The notes under the pieces: model-generated
What the model was told of the DNA's origin: nothing
The model's database searches: none
The model's input: only the letters and a program-made list of their open reading frames with translations
Origin: Fodinicurvata fenggangensis DSM 21160
GTDB taxonomy: Bacteria > Pseudomonadota > Alphaproteobacteria > Kiloniellales > DSM-21159
NCBI RefSeq assembly: GCF_000686045.1
Contig: NZ_JMLV01000001.1
Location: forward strand, 310,001-374,000
DNA: 64,000 nucleotides
Reading direction: 5' to 3'
Shown: positions 26,812 to 39,292 of the stretch, one piece after another
Position numbering within the stretch: the stretch's first letter is position 1
How the letters are laid out: every line of letters begins with the position of its first letter
Program-made: the position numbers and the translations under genes

Positions 26812-27873
26812 ATGACGGGTAAGCGCATCACCGTTTTTGGTCTGGGAATCCTGCTTACCCTGGGGGTGGCGGTTGCGATCGGACTTCCGGGAACCGAAGA
26901 ACCGGTCGGGGAAGGCCAGAAAGTTATCGAGAGCCGGGCCGCTAAATTGAGTCCGGAAGAGAGAACAGGGGAATTGGCTGGTGTATGGCCAATCCCCGAG
27001 GCTAGACAGACAGACAGGCCCGAAGTCCTGCCGCCCCCGGAATTGGGCAGGCAGAAGCCCGTCGCCGTGAATGTTTCTCCCGTGAATGATTCTCCTTGGA
27101 AAACCTATAGTGTATCTGCGGATAAACCGGATGGTACGCCGCGTATTGCCATCATTATTGACGATGTCGGGGTGAACAGATCGGCGGCACAGAAGGCCGC
27201 GAAGCTGCCTCCGCCATTCACTCTTTCTTATCTTAGTTACGCGGAGAACGTGGAGGGATTGATTTCCGAGGCAAGGACGCGTGGTCACGAGATCATGCTG
27301 CACCTGCCCATGGAGCCAATGAATGGTGACATCGATTCCGGCCCCCGGGCGCTGACATCTGAGCAGCTTCCTGAAGAACGACAGCATGACCTTGAATGGG
27401 CATTGGGACGATTTGGGCAGTATGTGGGTGTGAACAATCACATGGGGAGTCGATTGACGTCCGATCGGGACGCCATGGAGCAGGTTCTAGGCGAAATCAA
27501 AAGACGAGGCCTGCTTTTCGTCGATTCGAAAACCTCTCCGGATACGGTTGCCCTGGAGGTCGCGCGTGAACTTTCCGTTCCATCCGTGGGCCGAGACGTT
27601 TTCATCGATCACGAACAATCCCGCTCCTTCGTGGAAGCCCAACTGGCATTGCTAGAGACCATAGCACTTGAGCGTGGCAGCGCAGTCGGAATAGGCCATC
27701 CCCACGACGTGACCCTGGATGTGCTTGCCGAATGGCAGGAAGATCTCAAGAATCGCGGTTTCACGCTTGTTCCGGTCAGTTCAATCGTTACCGATGCTTA
27801 CGAAAGAATCGCTGGTTTATCCAATACGACGCCCCCGGAAGTGCCTGAAGAAGGCGGCACCAAGAGCCAATAG
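26812..27873 (+). CDS. Divergent polysaccharide deacetylase family protein
   Basis: A 353-residue exported protein. One N-terminal hydrophobic segment (residues ~6-24) may be a signal anchor; a Pro-rich linker runs to about residue 105. The catalytic-type domain follows (IAIIIDDVG, SYLSYAENV, GHEIMLHLPMEPMN, VGVNNHMGSRLT, FVDSKTSP, GIGHPHDVTLDVL). This is the YibQ-like divergent deacetylase group. Likely substrates are cell-wall or envelope polysaccharides, but none is proven. The ATG has GGAGA 8 bases upstream. Its 3' end overlaps the convergent VTT gene by 57 bp. Confidence 0.88.
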   Translation: MTGKRITVFGLGILLTLGVAVAIGLPGTEEPVGEGQKVIESRAAKLSPEERTGELAGVWPIPEARQTDRPEVLPPPELGRQKPVAVNVSPVNDSPWKTYSVSADKPDGTPRIAIIIDDVGVNRSAAQKAAKLPPPFTLSYLSYAENVEGLISEARTRGHEIMLHLPMEPMNGDIDSGPRALTSEQLPEERQHDLEWALGRFGQYVGVNNHMGSRLTSDRDAMEQVLGEIKRRGLLFVDSKTSPDTVALEVARELSVPSVGRDVFIDHEQSRSFVEAQLALLETIALERGSAVGIGHPHDVTLDVLAEWQEDLKNRGFTLVPVSSIVTDAYERIAGLSNTTPPEVPEEGGTKSQ

Positions 27874-28575
27874 TGAAAGGCCTGTCAGGGCAGCGACGAT
27901 CTTCGGCTCCAGAAGGGCCGAAGGCGTGATGCTTTGTCCGTCTTTCAGGGTCTGGCCAATGCCATCGCCGAGAATGACCCACACAAGCGTGCAGGGAAGT
28001 CCACCGATTGCTGTGCCGATTACGTAGGTCTTGAGCCTGACGTTCAGCAGTCCTGCAATGATGTTGACCAGCCAGACCGGCATGATGGGCAACAGCCTGA
28101 GGACCATCATGTACAACAGTGCATTCTTCCGGAAGGCGCCTTCCAGGGTCTGTGCACGCGTACCTGCGATCCTGGAAAAACTGTCACGGAAGGTATAGCG
28201 GGCCGCCCAGTAGGGCAGCAGGCCCCCCAGAGTAGGCCCCAGGGAAGAGTAAAGGCCCGCCTGCCAGACCGGGAAGATGGCGCCGCTGGTGATCGTGATG
28301 ACGGCGACGGCTGGCACATTGAAGGCCGTCACCAGGGTCAGGAAAGCAAAATACAAAAGACCGGATTTGACGGGATGCGCACGCGTAAAGTCCTGAAGGC
28401 GCTCAAGGTGCTCGACAAAAAAATCGAGTGTCAGCTTTTCCTGGAGGCCCGAAAGGAAATAGGCGGCAAGCCCGCTGATCAACAACAGGGCTGTTGCTGT
28501 CTTCTTCAACCAACCGCGGTTGCGATAGAACCAAAGAAGCAGCGCTTCTGATACAGATTTGCGGGTCTCACTCAC
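27817..28575 (-). CDS. TVP38/TMEM64-type (VTT domain) membrane protein
   Basis: A 252-residue inner-membrane protein with about six hydrophobic segments. The VTT/SNARE-associated domain is recognisable from TAFNVPAVAVITITSGAIFP, LGGLLPYWAARYTFRDS, and LRLLPIMPVWLVNIIAGLLN to GLPCTLVWVILGDGIG. Members belong to the DedA/TMEM41 superfamily; some move lipids, but this subgroup has no proven substrate. The start overlaps the stop of the amidotransferase-like gene (ATGA), so it is part of the amidoligase cassette. Its last 18 codons overlap the convergent deacetylase gene. Confidence 0.88.
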   Translation of the reverse strand: MSETRKSVSEALLLWFYRNRGWLKKTATALLLISGLAAYFLSGLQEKLTLDFFVEHLERLQDFTRAHPVKSGLLYFAFLTLVTAFNVPAVAVITITSGAIFPVWQAGLYSSLGPTLGGLLPYWAARYTFRDSFSRIAGTRAQTLEGAFRKNALLYMMVLRLLPIMPVWLVNIIAGLLNVRLKTYVIGTAIGGLPCTLVWVILGDGIGQTLKDGQSITPSALLEPKIVAALTGLSLLALGAAFFRHFRGRRIG

Positions 28576-29261
28576 TGTGTGTGGCGTTCCTGCTGATACT
28601 GGCGAGCCGCCGCAACAAAGGTTCGGAAAAGATTCTGCTGGGCGCTGTCAAAGACCAGAAGTTCGGGGTGCCATTGGACTGCAACAAGGAAACGCGCGTC
28701 TCTGTTTTCCACGGCTTGGATGATACGGGCCTGATCATGGGCAACGGTCGTCAATCCACGACCAAGCTGGTCTATCGCCTGGTGGTGCAAGGAGTTCACA
28801 CGACAGCGATCCTGTTTCAGGATGGCAGCCAGCCTGCTTTCCTTGTGGATATCGATCCATTTCTTTGGCAGCGTCGTGCTCTGTCGGCGAAGGCCTTCGT
28901 ATTTCTGGTATATGTCCTGAATCAGGTTTCCGCCCAGGAATACGTTCAGAATCTGGGCCCCTCGGCAGATACCGAAAACCGGCAGGCTGTGCTTGAGCGC
29001 GTACTCGAGCAGTTCTATTTCCATGCGATCACGTTCCGGGTCGATACGCGTTTCCAGGAACAGGTCATGGTCATAGAGGCGAACATCAATGTCGTCGCCG
29101 CCACCGATCAGCAAACCGTCAATCTGTTGTGGATCACAAGTCTTGCCCGGGTACAGGCGGATTGACGAGGCGCCCGCGCGCCACAGTGCAAACCTGTTGA
29201 GATTTGCCGTGAACAGGGCACGACGACGGGAACTGGTAACAGCTATAAGGGGTTTTTTCAC
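28572..29261 (-). CDS. Class I glutamine amidotransferase-like gamma-glutamyl hydrolase
   Basis: A 229-residue GATase I-fold protein of the group that includes gamma-Glu-GABA hydrolase (PuuD). The nucleophile is Cys99 in FGICRGAQILNV; GLLIGGGDDID precedes it, and the His-Glu pair is in AVQWHPEL. Family members cleave gamma-glutamyl amide bonds or release ammonia from glutamine. It lies 6 bp after the amidoligase gene and overlaps the VTT gene by 4 bp. The pairing suggests it supplies ammonia to, or reverses, the amide bond made by the amidoligase. No other polyamine-degradation genes are near, which argues against a PuuD role. Confidence 0.9.
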   Translation of the reverse strand: MKKPLIAVTSSRRRALFTANLNRFALWRAGASSIRLYPGKTCDPQQIDGLLIGGGDDIDVRLYDHDLFLETRIDPERDRMEIELLEYALKHSLPVFGICRGAQILNVFLGGNLIQDIYQKYEGLRRQSTTLPKKWIDIHKESRLAAILKQDRCRVNSLHHQAIDQLGRGLTTVAHDQARIIQAVENRDARFLVAVQWHPELLVFDSAQQNLFRTFVAAARQYQQERHTQ

Positions 29262-29267
29262 GTCGGC

Positions 29268-30272
29268 TCACGGCTCCAGCCACTGTGCCGACATCTTGGC
29301 CCAGTTGTTGTGAAACAGCTTGTTCTGGTTGTCCAGAAAGGCAAGTGCCATTTCGGAAAGCCTGTCTCTTGCATGAGCCAGCTTCTCGACTTTCAGCCAG
29401 CGATTCCATTCGCCGGTTACGCTCCATCCCGGTTTGTTGAACGAAGCGTTAGGGAGCCGATAGTGGAATGTCGGCCTGGCTTTCACCAGGGAGCTGGTGA
29501 TTTGGCTCATGACCCGCTGTTCGTCCAGAAAGCGGAAGAGCGGCAGCATATCGAGTTCTCGATTGCGTGTCGGATTGTACTCTATGTAGTCATCGATCAA
29601 TTCTTCACGCGATGGCTGATAATCCTTTTGCAGGATCAGCTTTATGTAGGACAGGGGAAAGCGATCAACGAAAGGCAGGATACGGCGCGTGACGTCGATG
29701 TTGATGGATTCGCGCAACCAATCCGACAGAAGACAATAGGCCTGCAGGTGCCTTAGAAGGTAATCCGAATCACTGTGAGAGACTTCGGGATTCAACTGGA
29801 CGCCGAAAGCATAGGCCCAGGAACTTTCCGTGCCCTCGGCACCTGCTTTCGTCAGGTCATCGACCAATTCATCTATCTGCGGAATCCAGGTATAGGGAAT
29901 AGGGGGGCCTACGATTTCCGTCGGCAACCAGCCTTCGCTCAGATCTCCGATGAAGGCTTCGGTGCGCCGGAGCATATCATCGAGTTTCTCTTCCTTGACC
30001 AAGCCGCCCAGGAGTCTTTTCGCCGTCCCTTCCTTTTCTTCGGAAGGGTGGGCATAGCGGACATCCAGCTTGCAGTCGAAATCGCCAAGTTCTGTATTCT
30101 TGACCTGAAAGTAATGTGGGTCGTGACTGATGACCTCTCCACCGAAGCGAGTCTGAATCAATTCAGCCGAACGCAAAGCGGAAAGACTGCTGAATTCAAG
30201 CTCCACACCGACTCGACGAATCTGACCGGATTCGTTCTCGACAAGGGGGGGCGTTTGCAACTCTTCGGTCAT
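29268..30272 (-). CDS. Putative amidoligase (glutamine-synthetase-like COOH-NH2 ligase)
   Basis: A 334-residue protein of the amidoligase_2 type. The first ligase motif is VGVELEF (Glu24, Glu26, expected to bind metal and ATP). FKxELG-like segments follow (FDCKLDVRYAHPS), then AYAFGVQLNPEVSHSDSDYLL, IEYNPTRNRELDMLPLFRFL and the final ARPTFHYRLPNASF. The fold joins a carboxylate to an amine using ATP. No substrate is known for this group. It heads a three-gene cassette with the GATase-like and VTT genes and sits 56 bp after trpE, so it may share the trpE transcript. Confidence 0.85.
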   Translation of the reverse strand: MTEELQTPPLVENESGQIRRVGVELEFSSLSALRSAELIQTRFGGEVISHDPHYFQVKNTELGDFDCKLDVRYAHPSEEKEGTAKRLLGGLVKEEKLDDMLRRTEAFIGDLSEGWLPTEIVGPPIPYTWIPQIDELVDDLTKAGAEGTESSWAYAFGVQLNPEVSHSDSDYLLRHLQAYCLLSDWLRESINIDVTRRILPFVDRFPLSYIKLILQKDYQPSREELIDDYIEYNPTRNRELDMLPLFRFLDEQRVMSQITSSLVKARPTFHYRLPNASFNKPGWSVTGEWNRWLKVEKLAHARDRLSEMALAFLDNQNKLFHNNWAKMSAQWLEP

Positions 30273-30328
30273 GCTTCAGTCATATAGCCCACACCCCTTT
30301 GTGCGCAACCGGCAAGGCCTTTTCCGCT

Positions 30329-31834
30329 TCAGTTCTTCTGGGCAAAACGCAAGGCTTCCTCGGCAGCACGGATCAAGGCGCGTGCCTTGTTCCTGCATTC
30401 CTGATACTCGGATTCAGGATCGCTATCGATAACGACACCGGCTCCAGCCTGCACATACATGCGGTTATTCTTGACCAATGCCGTTCTCAGGGCGATGCAG
30501 GTGTCCATGGAGCCCTTGGCGCCGAAATAACCGATGGCACCGGCAAAAAAGCCCCGGCGGTCGGATTCCAGTTCTTCAATGATCTCCATGGCACGGACTT
30601 TCGGTGCACCCGAGACCGTTCCGGCCGGGAAGCCGGCCATCAAAGCATCGATTGCATCATACTCCGGTGCAATCTGGCCCTCGACATTCGAGGATATGTG
30701 CATGACATGGCTGTAGTATTCGATCTGGAACTGTTCGGTAACCTTGACTGCCCCGATCTTGGAAACCCGTCCCACGTCATTGCGTCCCAGGTCGAGCAGC
30801 ATCAGATGCTCTGCCCGTTCCTTCGGATCGCTCAACAAATCCTCTGCCAGCTCCCGGTCTTCTGCAGGTGTTGCGCCACGTTTGCGCGTTCCGGCAAGGG
30901 GGCGGATAGTGACGGTTCCGTCGCGCAGTCTGACCAGTATTTCCGGTGATGAGCCGACCAGGGAAAAGTCCCCGAAGTTCAGGTAAAACAGGAAAGGTGA
31001 GGGATTGAGTCGTCGCAAGGCTCGATAGAGCGAGAAGGCGGGAAGGTCGAAGGGCACCGAGAAGCGCTGACCGAGTACGACCTGATAGATATCCCCGGCC
31101 GCAATGTATTCACGCGCCTGCTCGACCATTTCGAGATAGCGCTCTTTGGGGATGTTGGCATCAACATCCAGCGAGACCGCGGGCAGGTCCGTCTGTTCCG
31201 GCTTGCGACTCAGCGGATTGTCGAAATCTTCCATGATCGCCTGAAGGCGTTGAATGGCCCTTTGATAGGCCTCTTCAGCACTGACCTCCTCTGCCGGCCA
31301 GACAGGCGTCAGGATCGTAACGACATCCTCAACACGGTCGAATACGGCAGTGACTGTGGGTCTGACAAAGAAGGATTCCGGCAGGTCGAGGGTATCGGGA
31401 TTCTCGTCCGGCAGTTTTTCCATGTACCGCACCATGTCGTAGCCGACATAACCGATCAGACTGGTGGCCATGGGAGGGAGATGTTCGGGCAGGTCGACTT
31501 CGCATTCGCGGACCAGCTGCTTCAGGTTTTCCAGCGGATTGCCGCTTTCCTGTTCGAAGGCCTCGGGTTCGGCCAGCGCCTGGCGGTTTATTTCCGATGT
31601 GCCCCGGTAGGCTCTCCAGATCAGGTCCGGCTTCATGGTAATGAAGGAGTACCGGCCTATTGTGGATCCGCCCTCTACGGATTCAAACAGGAAGGAATAG
31701 GGCAGACTGTCTGCTAGCTTCAGGAATGCCGAAACAGGTGTCTCGAGATCCGTGACAAGCGTTGTCCAAACGAGTTGCGGTGTCCCGGTTTCCAGGTTCG
31801 TCCTGAATTCATCAAACGCGGGATAGGTCTGCAT
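30329..31834 (-). CDS. trpE: Anthranilate synthase component I
   Basis: Converts chorismate and ammonia to anthranilate. The 501 residues show SFLFESVEGGSTIGRYSFI near the N-terminus, which corresponds to the tryptophan feedback site. The catalytic core follows: AGDIYQVVLGQRF, PLAGTRKRGATPAEDRELA, LLDLGRNDVGRVSKIG, AGTVSGAPKVRAMEIIEELE. I chose the ATG at 31834 with AAGGA upstream; a GTG six codons earlier is possible. It starts 21 bp after ppiD ends. It is separated from trpG by about 4.2 kb, while most relatives have trpE and trpG adjacent. Confidence 0.97.
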   Translation of the reverse strand: MQTYPAFDEFRTNLETGTPQLVWTTLVTDLETPVSAFLKLADSLPYSFLFESVEGGSTIGRYSFITMKPDLIWRAYRGTSEINRQALAEPEAFEQESGNPLENLKQLVRECEVDLPEHLPPMATSLIGYVGYDMVRYMEKLPDENPDTLDLPESFFVRPTVTAVFDRVEDVVTILTPVWPAEEVSAEEAYQRAIQRLQAIMEDFDNPLSRKPEQTDLPAVSLDVDANIPKERYLEMVEQAREYIAAGDIYQVVLGQRFSVPFDLPAFSLYRALRRLNPSPFLFYLNFGDFSLVGSSPEILVRLRDGTVTIRPLAGTRKRGATPAEDRELAEDLLSDPKERAEHLMLLDLGRNDVGRVSKIGAVKVTEQFQIEYYSHVMHISSNVEGQIAPEYDAIDALMAGFPAGTVSGAPKVRAMEIIEELESDRRGFFAGAIGYFGAKGSMDTCIALRTALVKNNRMYVQAGAGVVIDSDPESEYQECRNKARALIRAAEEALRFAQKN

Positions 31835-31855
31835 GGAACGGATTTCCTTCACGGA

Positions 31856-33733
31856 TCAATAGGATGGAATGGCACGCTGAAGCCGGTCTTCGTTGATTGT
31901 AACCTCATAGTCGCTCTCCAGGCCGCGACGGAAAAGCGTTTCGAGATCATTACCCAGGCCCTGTTCCAATTCTGTCTGAAGTTCTGTGCCACTTTCCTCA
32001 TCGTCGCTTTCTGCTTCGGCCGGCACGATTTCCTTCAAACGGGCGACGATGGGGCCTTGAGGTCCCTGGCTAAGGACAACATCGCCTTCATCGGCCGAGA
32101 AGAGTTGTGAAACGAGATCGCGGGAGGGGCCATCGTCAGAGCGCAACAGGGCGTCTGTTTCCTGTGTCTCAACACCGTTTTCCTCTGCGATGGTGTCCAG
32201 CGACTTACCCTCGGCAACCTGTGCTTCCAACTCTTCGGCAAGCGCATAGGCCTGCTCCTCGCGCTGCTCGCGAATCCAGAGAGTCTCTATCTCATTGGAA
32301 ATTTCCTCGAAGGGGCGTGGAGCGGGATCTTCCACCGCATCCACCTGAAGGACAAAGTAGCTGTCCCCAGAGGAGGTTTCGATCAGCAGGCTTTCCTGGC
32401 CTTCCGAGAGGCTGAAGGCTTCGGAAAGAAAGCGTTCGCGATCTGGCAGGCCCTCGATTGTTTCGCCTTCCCGGTCGCGCCCTTCGGAATCGAGAGCCTC
32501 GATAACCTTTACATCCAGGTTCATTTCCTGTGCGGCCTCCTCCAAGGGGGCGCCACCTGCGAGCAGGTCATCGAGTTCGTTTGCCAGGCTGACCGTTGCT
32601 TCAACGGCCTCGTATTCGACGACTTCCTCGCGCAGACGCTCGCGAACTTCCTCGAACTCAGGTTCCTCGCCTTCACGAATTTCCTTCACGCGAATGATGT
32701 GCCAGCCAAAGGAACTCTCCAGAGGTGGTGTGATTTCATCCTGTTCGAGTTCAAAGACGTCTTCGGAAAGGCTCTCGGGCAGGTCGTCCGAGCGAACAAA
32801 TCCCAGTTCGATGGGGGCTTCCCCGCTGGTTTCCTCAATGACGTCCGAATAGTTCTCTCCAGCCTGTATTGCTTCATAGGCCTGCTGGGCGGTTTCCTGG
32901 TCATCGAAGAGGCCTTGTTCGACAGAGCGTTCTTCCGCGACGCTGAACTCGTCCTTTCTGGCCTGGTATTCCTCGCGCAGTCGGCCTTCATCGACACCCA
33001 CGGTCTCCCGCACGTCAGCGGGCGAAAGGTGGATGTAGGAGACCCGTCGATATTCAGGCGCCATGAAGTCATCGCGCCGTTCTTCATAGAAACTGCGCAG
33101 CGTTTCTTCATCGGGGGGATCAACGTCATCCATGTCTGCACGGGGAATCACGATGTAATCGGCAATACGACGTTCCTCGCGATACTGCCTGATCTGTTCA
33201 CTGAGTGCTTCTGGCGCCTTCAGAGGCGCGGCAAGGGCCGACGTGATCTGGTTGACGGGGATGTCCTGGCGCAATGATGCAACCAGTTGTGCTTCACTCA
33301 TCTGGTTGTTGCGCAGGAGCTGCTGGAAGCGCAGTCGGTCGAATTCACCCTCACTGTTCTGAAATGAGGGCGTGGATACGATTACATCGCGAATCTGTTC
33401 TTCCGTGGTGACCAGGCCAAGCTTGCGGGCATGCTGAATCAAGAGTTCATCGGCGATAAGCTGTTCTAGCACCTGTCGGTCCAGCCCGATCTGCCTGGCC
33501 ATCTCGATCGTGAAGTCTTCCCCCAGGACTTGCCTTTGCCGGTCATAAGCCTGCATGAAGGCTTGACGGTAGGCGTTGCTGGAAATTTCTCGCTCGCCAA
33601 CAACAGCAACGTTGTCAGGCTCTTGCTGTCCGCGGAAGATGTCTCCCACACCCCAGAGAGCAAAGCTCAGGATCAGCAGTCCAAGAAGCACGAAGAGAGA
33701 GACCTTGGCGATGATGCCACGCAGTTTGCCCAT
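31856..33733 (-). CDS. ppiD: Periplasmic chaperone/peptidyl-prolyl isomerase PpiD
   Basis: A 625-residue membrane-anchored chaperone that helps exported proteins fold at the Sec exit. One N-terminal helix (residues ~10-32) is followed by the SurA-like N domain (NAYRQAFMQAYDRQRQ), then a parvulin-type domain at ~250-350 (YIHLSPADVRE, IELGFVRSDDL, SFGWHIIRVKEI). The long C-terminal part resembles a second divergent PPIase-like region. It lies upstream of trpE and is divergent from tpiA, a normal alphaproteobacterial order. Confidence 0.93.
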   Translation of the reverse strand: MGKLRGIIAKVSLFVLLGLLILSFALWGVGDIFRGQQEPDNVAVVGEREISSNAYRQAFMQAYDRQRQVLGEDFTIEMARQIGLDRQVLEQLIADELLIQHARKLGLVTTEEQIRDVIVSTPSFQNSEGEFDRLRFQQLLRNNQMSEAQLVASLRQDIPVNQITSALAAPLKAPEALSEQIRQYREERRIADYIVIPRADMDDVDPPDEETLRSFYEERRDDFMAPEYRRVSYIHLSPADVRETVGVDEGRLREEYQARKDEFSVAEERSVEQGLFDDQETAQQAYEAIQAGENYSDVIEETSGEAPIELGFVRSDDLPESLSEDVFELEQDEITPPLESSFGWHIIRVKEIREGEEPEFEEVRERLREEVVEYEAVEATVSLANELDDLLAGGAPLEEAAQEMNLDVKVIEALDSEGRDREGETIEGLPDRERFLSEAFSLSEGQESLLIETSSGDSYFVLQVDAVEDPAPRPFEEISNEIETLWIREQREEQAYALAEELEAQVAEGKSLDTIAEENGVETQETDALLRSDDGPSRDLVSQLFSADEGDVVLSQGPQGPIVARLKEIVPAEAESDDEESGTELQTELEQGLGNDLETLFRRGLESDYEVTINEDRLQRAIPSY

Positions 33734-33906
33734 GAATAAGGATTCCAGTTACGGCCAGGTTTGATGATCGAATGCCGACCCCACAGTCTCGGCAATGGCG
33801 CGGCATCTTAGAAAGGGTGCAGCTATGGAGCAATATCATATCCATATTCTGGTGAATGGAAGAGCAGCGTGCTAGACAACCAACATCAGAGCACAGGGGA
33901 GTTGCA

Positions 33907-34686
33907 ATGAGGCAGAAGCTGATCGCCGGTAACTGGAAAATGAATGGCCTGAGCGAAGAAGGGCTTCGCTTGGCGGAGGGCATTGTCGACCGCAGGCTTC
34001 GCGACATTGAACACGGCGGAGAGATAAGCCGGGCCTGTGAGTTGCTGCTATGCCCGCCCTTTACGCTCCTGGCACAGATTCGTCCTTTTCTGGGGGGAAC
34101 TGGAATTGCACTCGGCGGCCAAGACTGTCATCCGGAACTATCAGGCGCTCATACCGGAGATATCAGTGCCGCGATGCTGATGGACCTGGGCTGTGAATAT
34201 GTGATTGTGGGTCATTCCGAACGTAGACAGGACCATGGCGAAAGCGATGACCTCGTGCGTGCCAAGGCCAATGCGGCCCTTCAGGCCGGGCTGACCCCCA
34301 TTGTCTGTATTGGCGAGACGGAGTCCCAGCGTGAGCAGGGACAAACTCAGGCTGTTCTGCGCTCCCAGTTGGAAGGCAGCTTGCCCGAACTGGACGGGCG
34401 AGAAGCAATGCGCCTGGTGGTTGCCTACGAACCTGTCTGGGCGATCGGAACTGGAAAGTCTGCCGATGTCCAGGATGTGACGGATGCGCATTCCGGTATC
34501 CGCAGCTATTTGGCTGAATGTTTCGGGTCTGACCTTGCTCAAGGGGTTCGCGTGCTATACGGAGGGTCTGTCAAGCCGGAGAATGCAGCAAAATTGCTGT
34601 CATTGGACAATGTGGATGGGGCGCTTGTTGGGGGCGCGAGCCTGAAATTGGAAGATTTTTGGGCGATTGCTACATCTTGTCCCTAG
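33907..34686 (+). CDS. tpiA: Triose-phosphate isomerase
   Basis: Interconverts dihydroxyacetone phosphate and glyceraldehyde 3-phosphate. The 259 residues show GNWKMNG with the catalytic Lys, YVIVGHSERR with the catalytic His, AYEPVWAIGTGK with the catalytic Glu, and YGGSVKPENA. The ATG at 33907 has AGGGGA 7 bases upstream; a longer in-frame start at 33856 is less likely. It is divergent from ppiD. Confidence 0.98.
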   Translation: MRQKLIAGNWKMNGLSEEGLRLAEGIVDRRLRDIEHGGEISRACELLLCPPFTLLAQIRPFLGGTGIALGGQDCHPELSGAHTGDISAAMLMDLGCEYVIVGHSERRQDHGESDDLVRAKANAALQAGLTPIVCIGETESQREQGQTQAVLRSQLEGSLPELDGREAMRLVVAYEPVWAIGTGKSADVQDVTDAHSGIRSYLAECFGSDLAQGVRVLYGGSVKPENAAKLLSLDNVDGALVGGASLKLEDFWAIATSCP

Positions 34687-34767
34687 AAACCACAGGCCTG
34701 ACAGGTTACATAGCTGCCCGCGCACATAGCCAAACCCGCTTCACAAGTTGATGGACCCTTTTCCGTC

Positions 34768-35166
34768 ATGATGCAGATTCTGTTGATCGTACACCTCCTG
34801 ATCGTGCTGGCCCTGATCGGCGTCGTCTTGCTTCAGAAAAGCGAAGGCGGCGGACTGGGTATTGGAGGCGGTGGCGGCGGTGGCGCCAGCGGCGGTATGG
34901 GCGGCTTCATGACCGGTCGTGGATCCGCAAACTTCCTTAGCCGCACAACAGCCGTGCTTGCGGCCTGTTTCATGGCAACCAGTATTACCCTGAGCATTCT
35001 GGCTGGGACTCAGACCGAGCCAACATCCATTCTTGACACCATCGACGAGGACAGCGACACGCCGACCCTGCAGGATGGCGGTGCTGCTGACGGCGAAGGT
35101 GATGCCTCCGGACAATCGGGGGATGATGGTGACGGCTCTTCAGATCCGAGTGTTCCGATCCAGTAG
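34768..35166 (+). CDS. secG: Preprotein translocase subunit SecG
   Basis: Small membrane subunit of the SecYEG channel. The 132 residues have two membrane helices (about 3-20 and 57-75) separated by the typical QKSEGGGLGIGGGGG segment and the FMTGRGSANFLSRTTAVLA motif. The C-terminal ~45 residues form an acidic, Gly/Ser-rich tail, longer than in E. coli SecG but common in Alphaproteobacteria. It is between tpiA and pyrG, the usual position. Confidence 0.96.
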   Translation: MMQILLIVHLLIVLALIGVVLLQKSEGGGLGIGGGGGGGASGGMGGFMTGRGSANFLSRTTAVLAACFMATSITLSILAGTQTEPTSILDTIDEDSDTPTLQDGGAADGEGDASGQSGDDGDGSSDPSVPIQ

Positions 35167-35314
35167 GTTCCGTTTTGGTGGCGGCCGGGGTGCCGCAACC
35201 AGTCATCCGACGCGGCCTCGGTGTTGCGTTATCCTTTAAAGTTCAACAGTTAGTGCCCCCGGCAAGTGGTGATCAATATGCCCTTGCCGTGAAGGGCCAT
35301 TGCGAAGATAGTAA

Positions 35315-36946
<1,632 letters not shown>

Positions 36947-36966
36947 GCGGAAAGGACCAAAGCGAT

Positions 36967-39148
<2,182 letters not shown>

Positions 39149-39227
39149 TACACTTGGCGCGCAGTACGCGTCCCTGGGTACAGCGCCCTTCGTAGAGGGT
39201 TTCGAGTCTTTCTGGTCACAGGTCACA

Positions 39228-39259
39228 AAGGGAAATGCATTTAATCGCATTTTCCTTTT
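39228..39259 (+). terminator. Probable intrinsic terminator after eno
   Basis: An 11-bp stem, AAGGGAAATGC (39228-39238) with GCATTTTCCTT (39247-39257), containing one G-U pair, and an 8-nt loop. Only a short T-run follows, so termination may be partial and the downstream ftsB-like gene may be reached by read-through. Confidence 0.5.
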
Positions 39260-39292
39260 GACGACCGAGTCGTCGCGTGATTCGATCACTGT

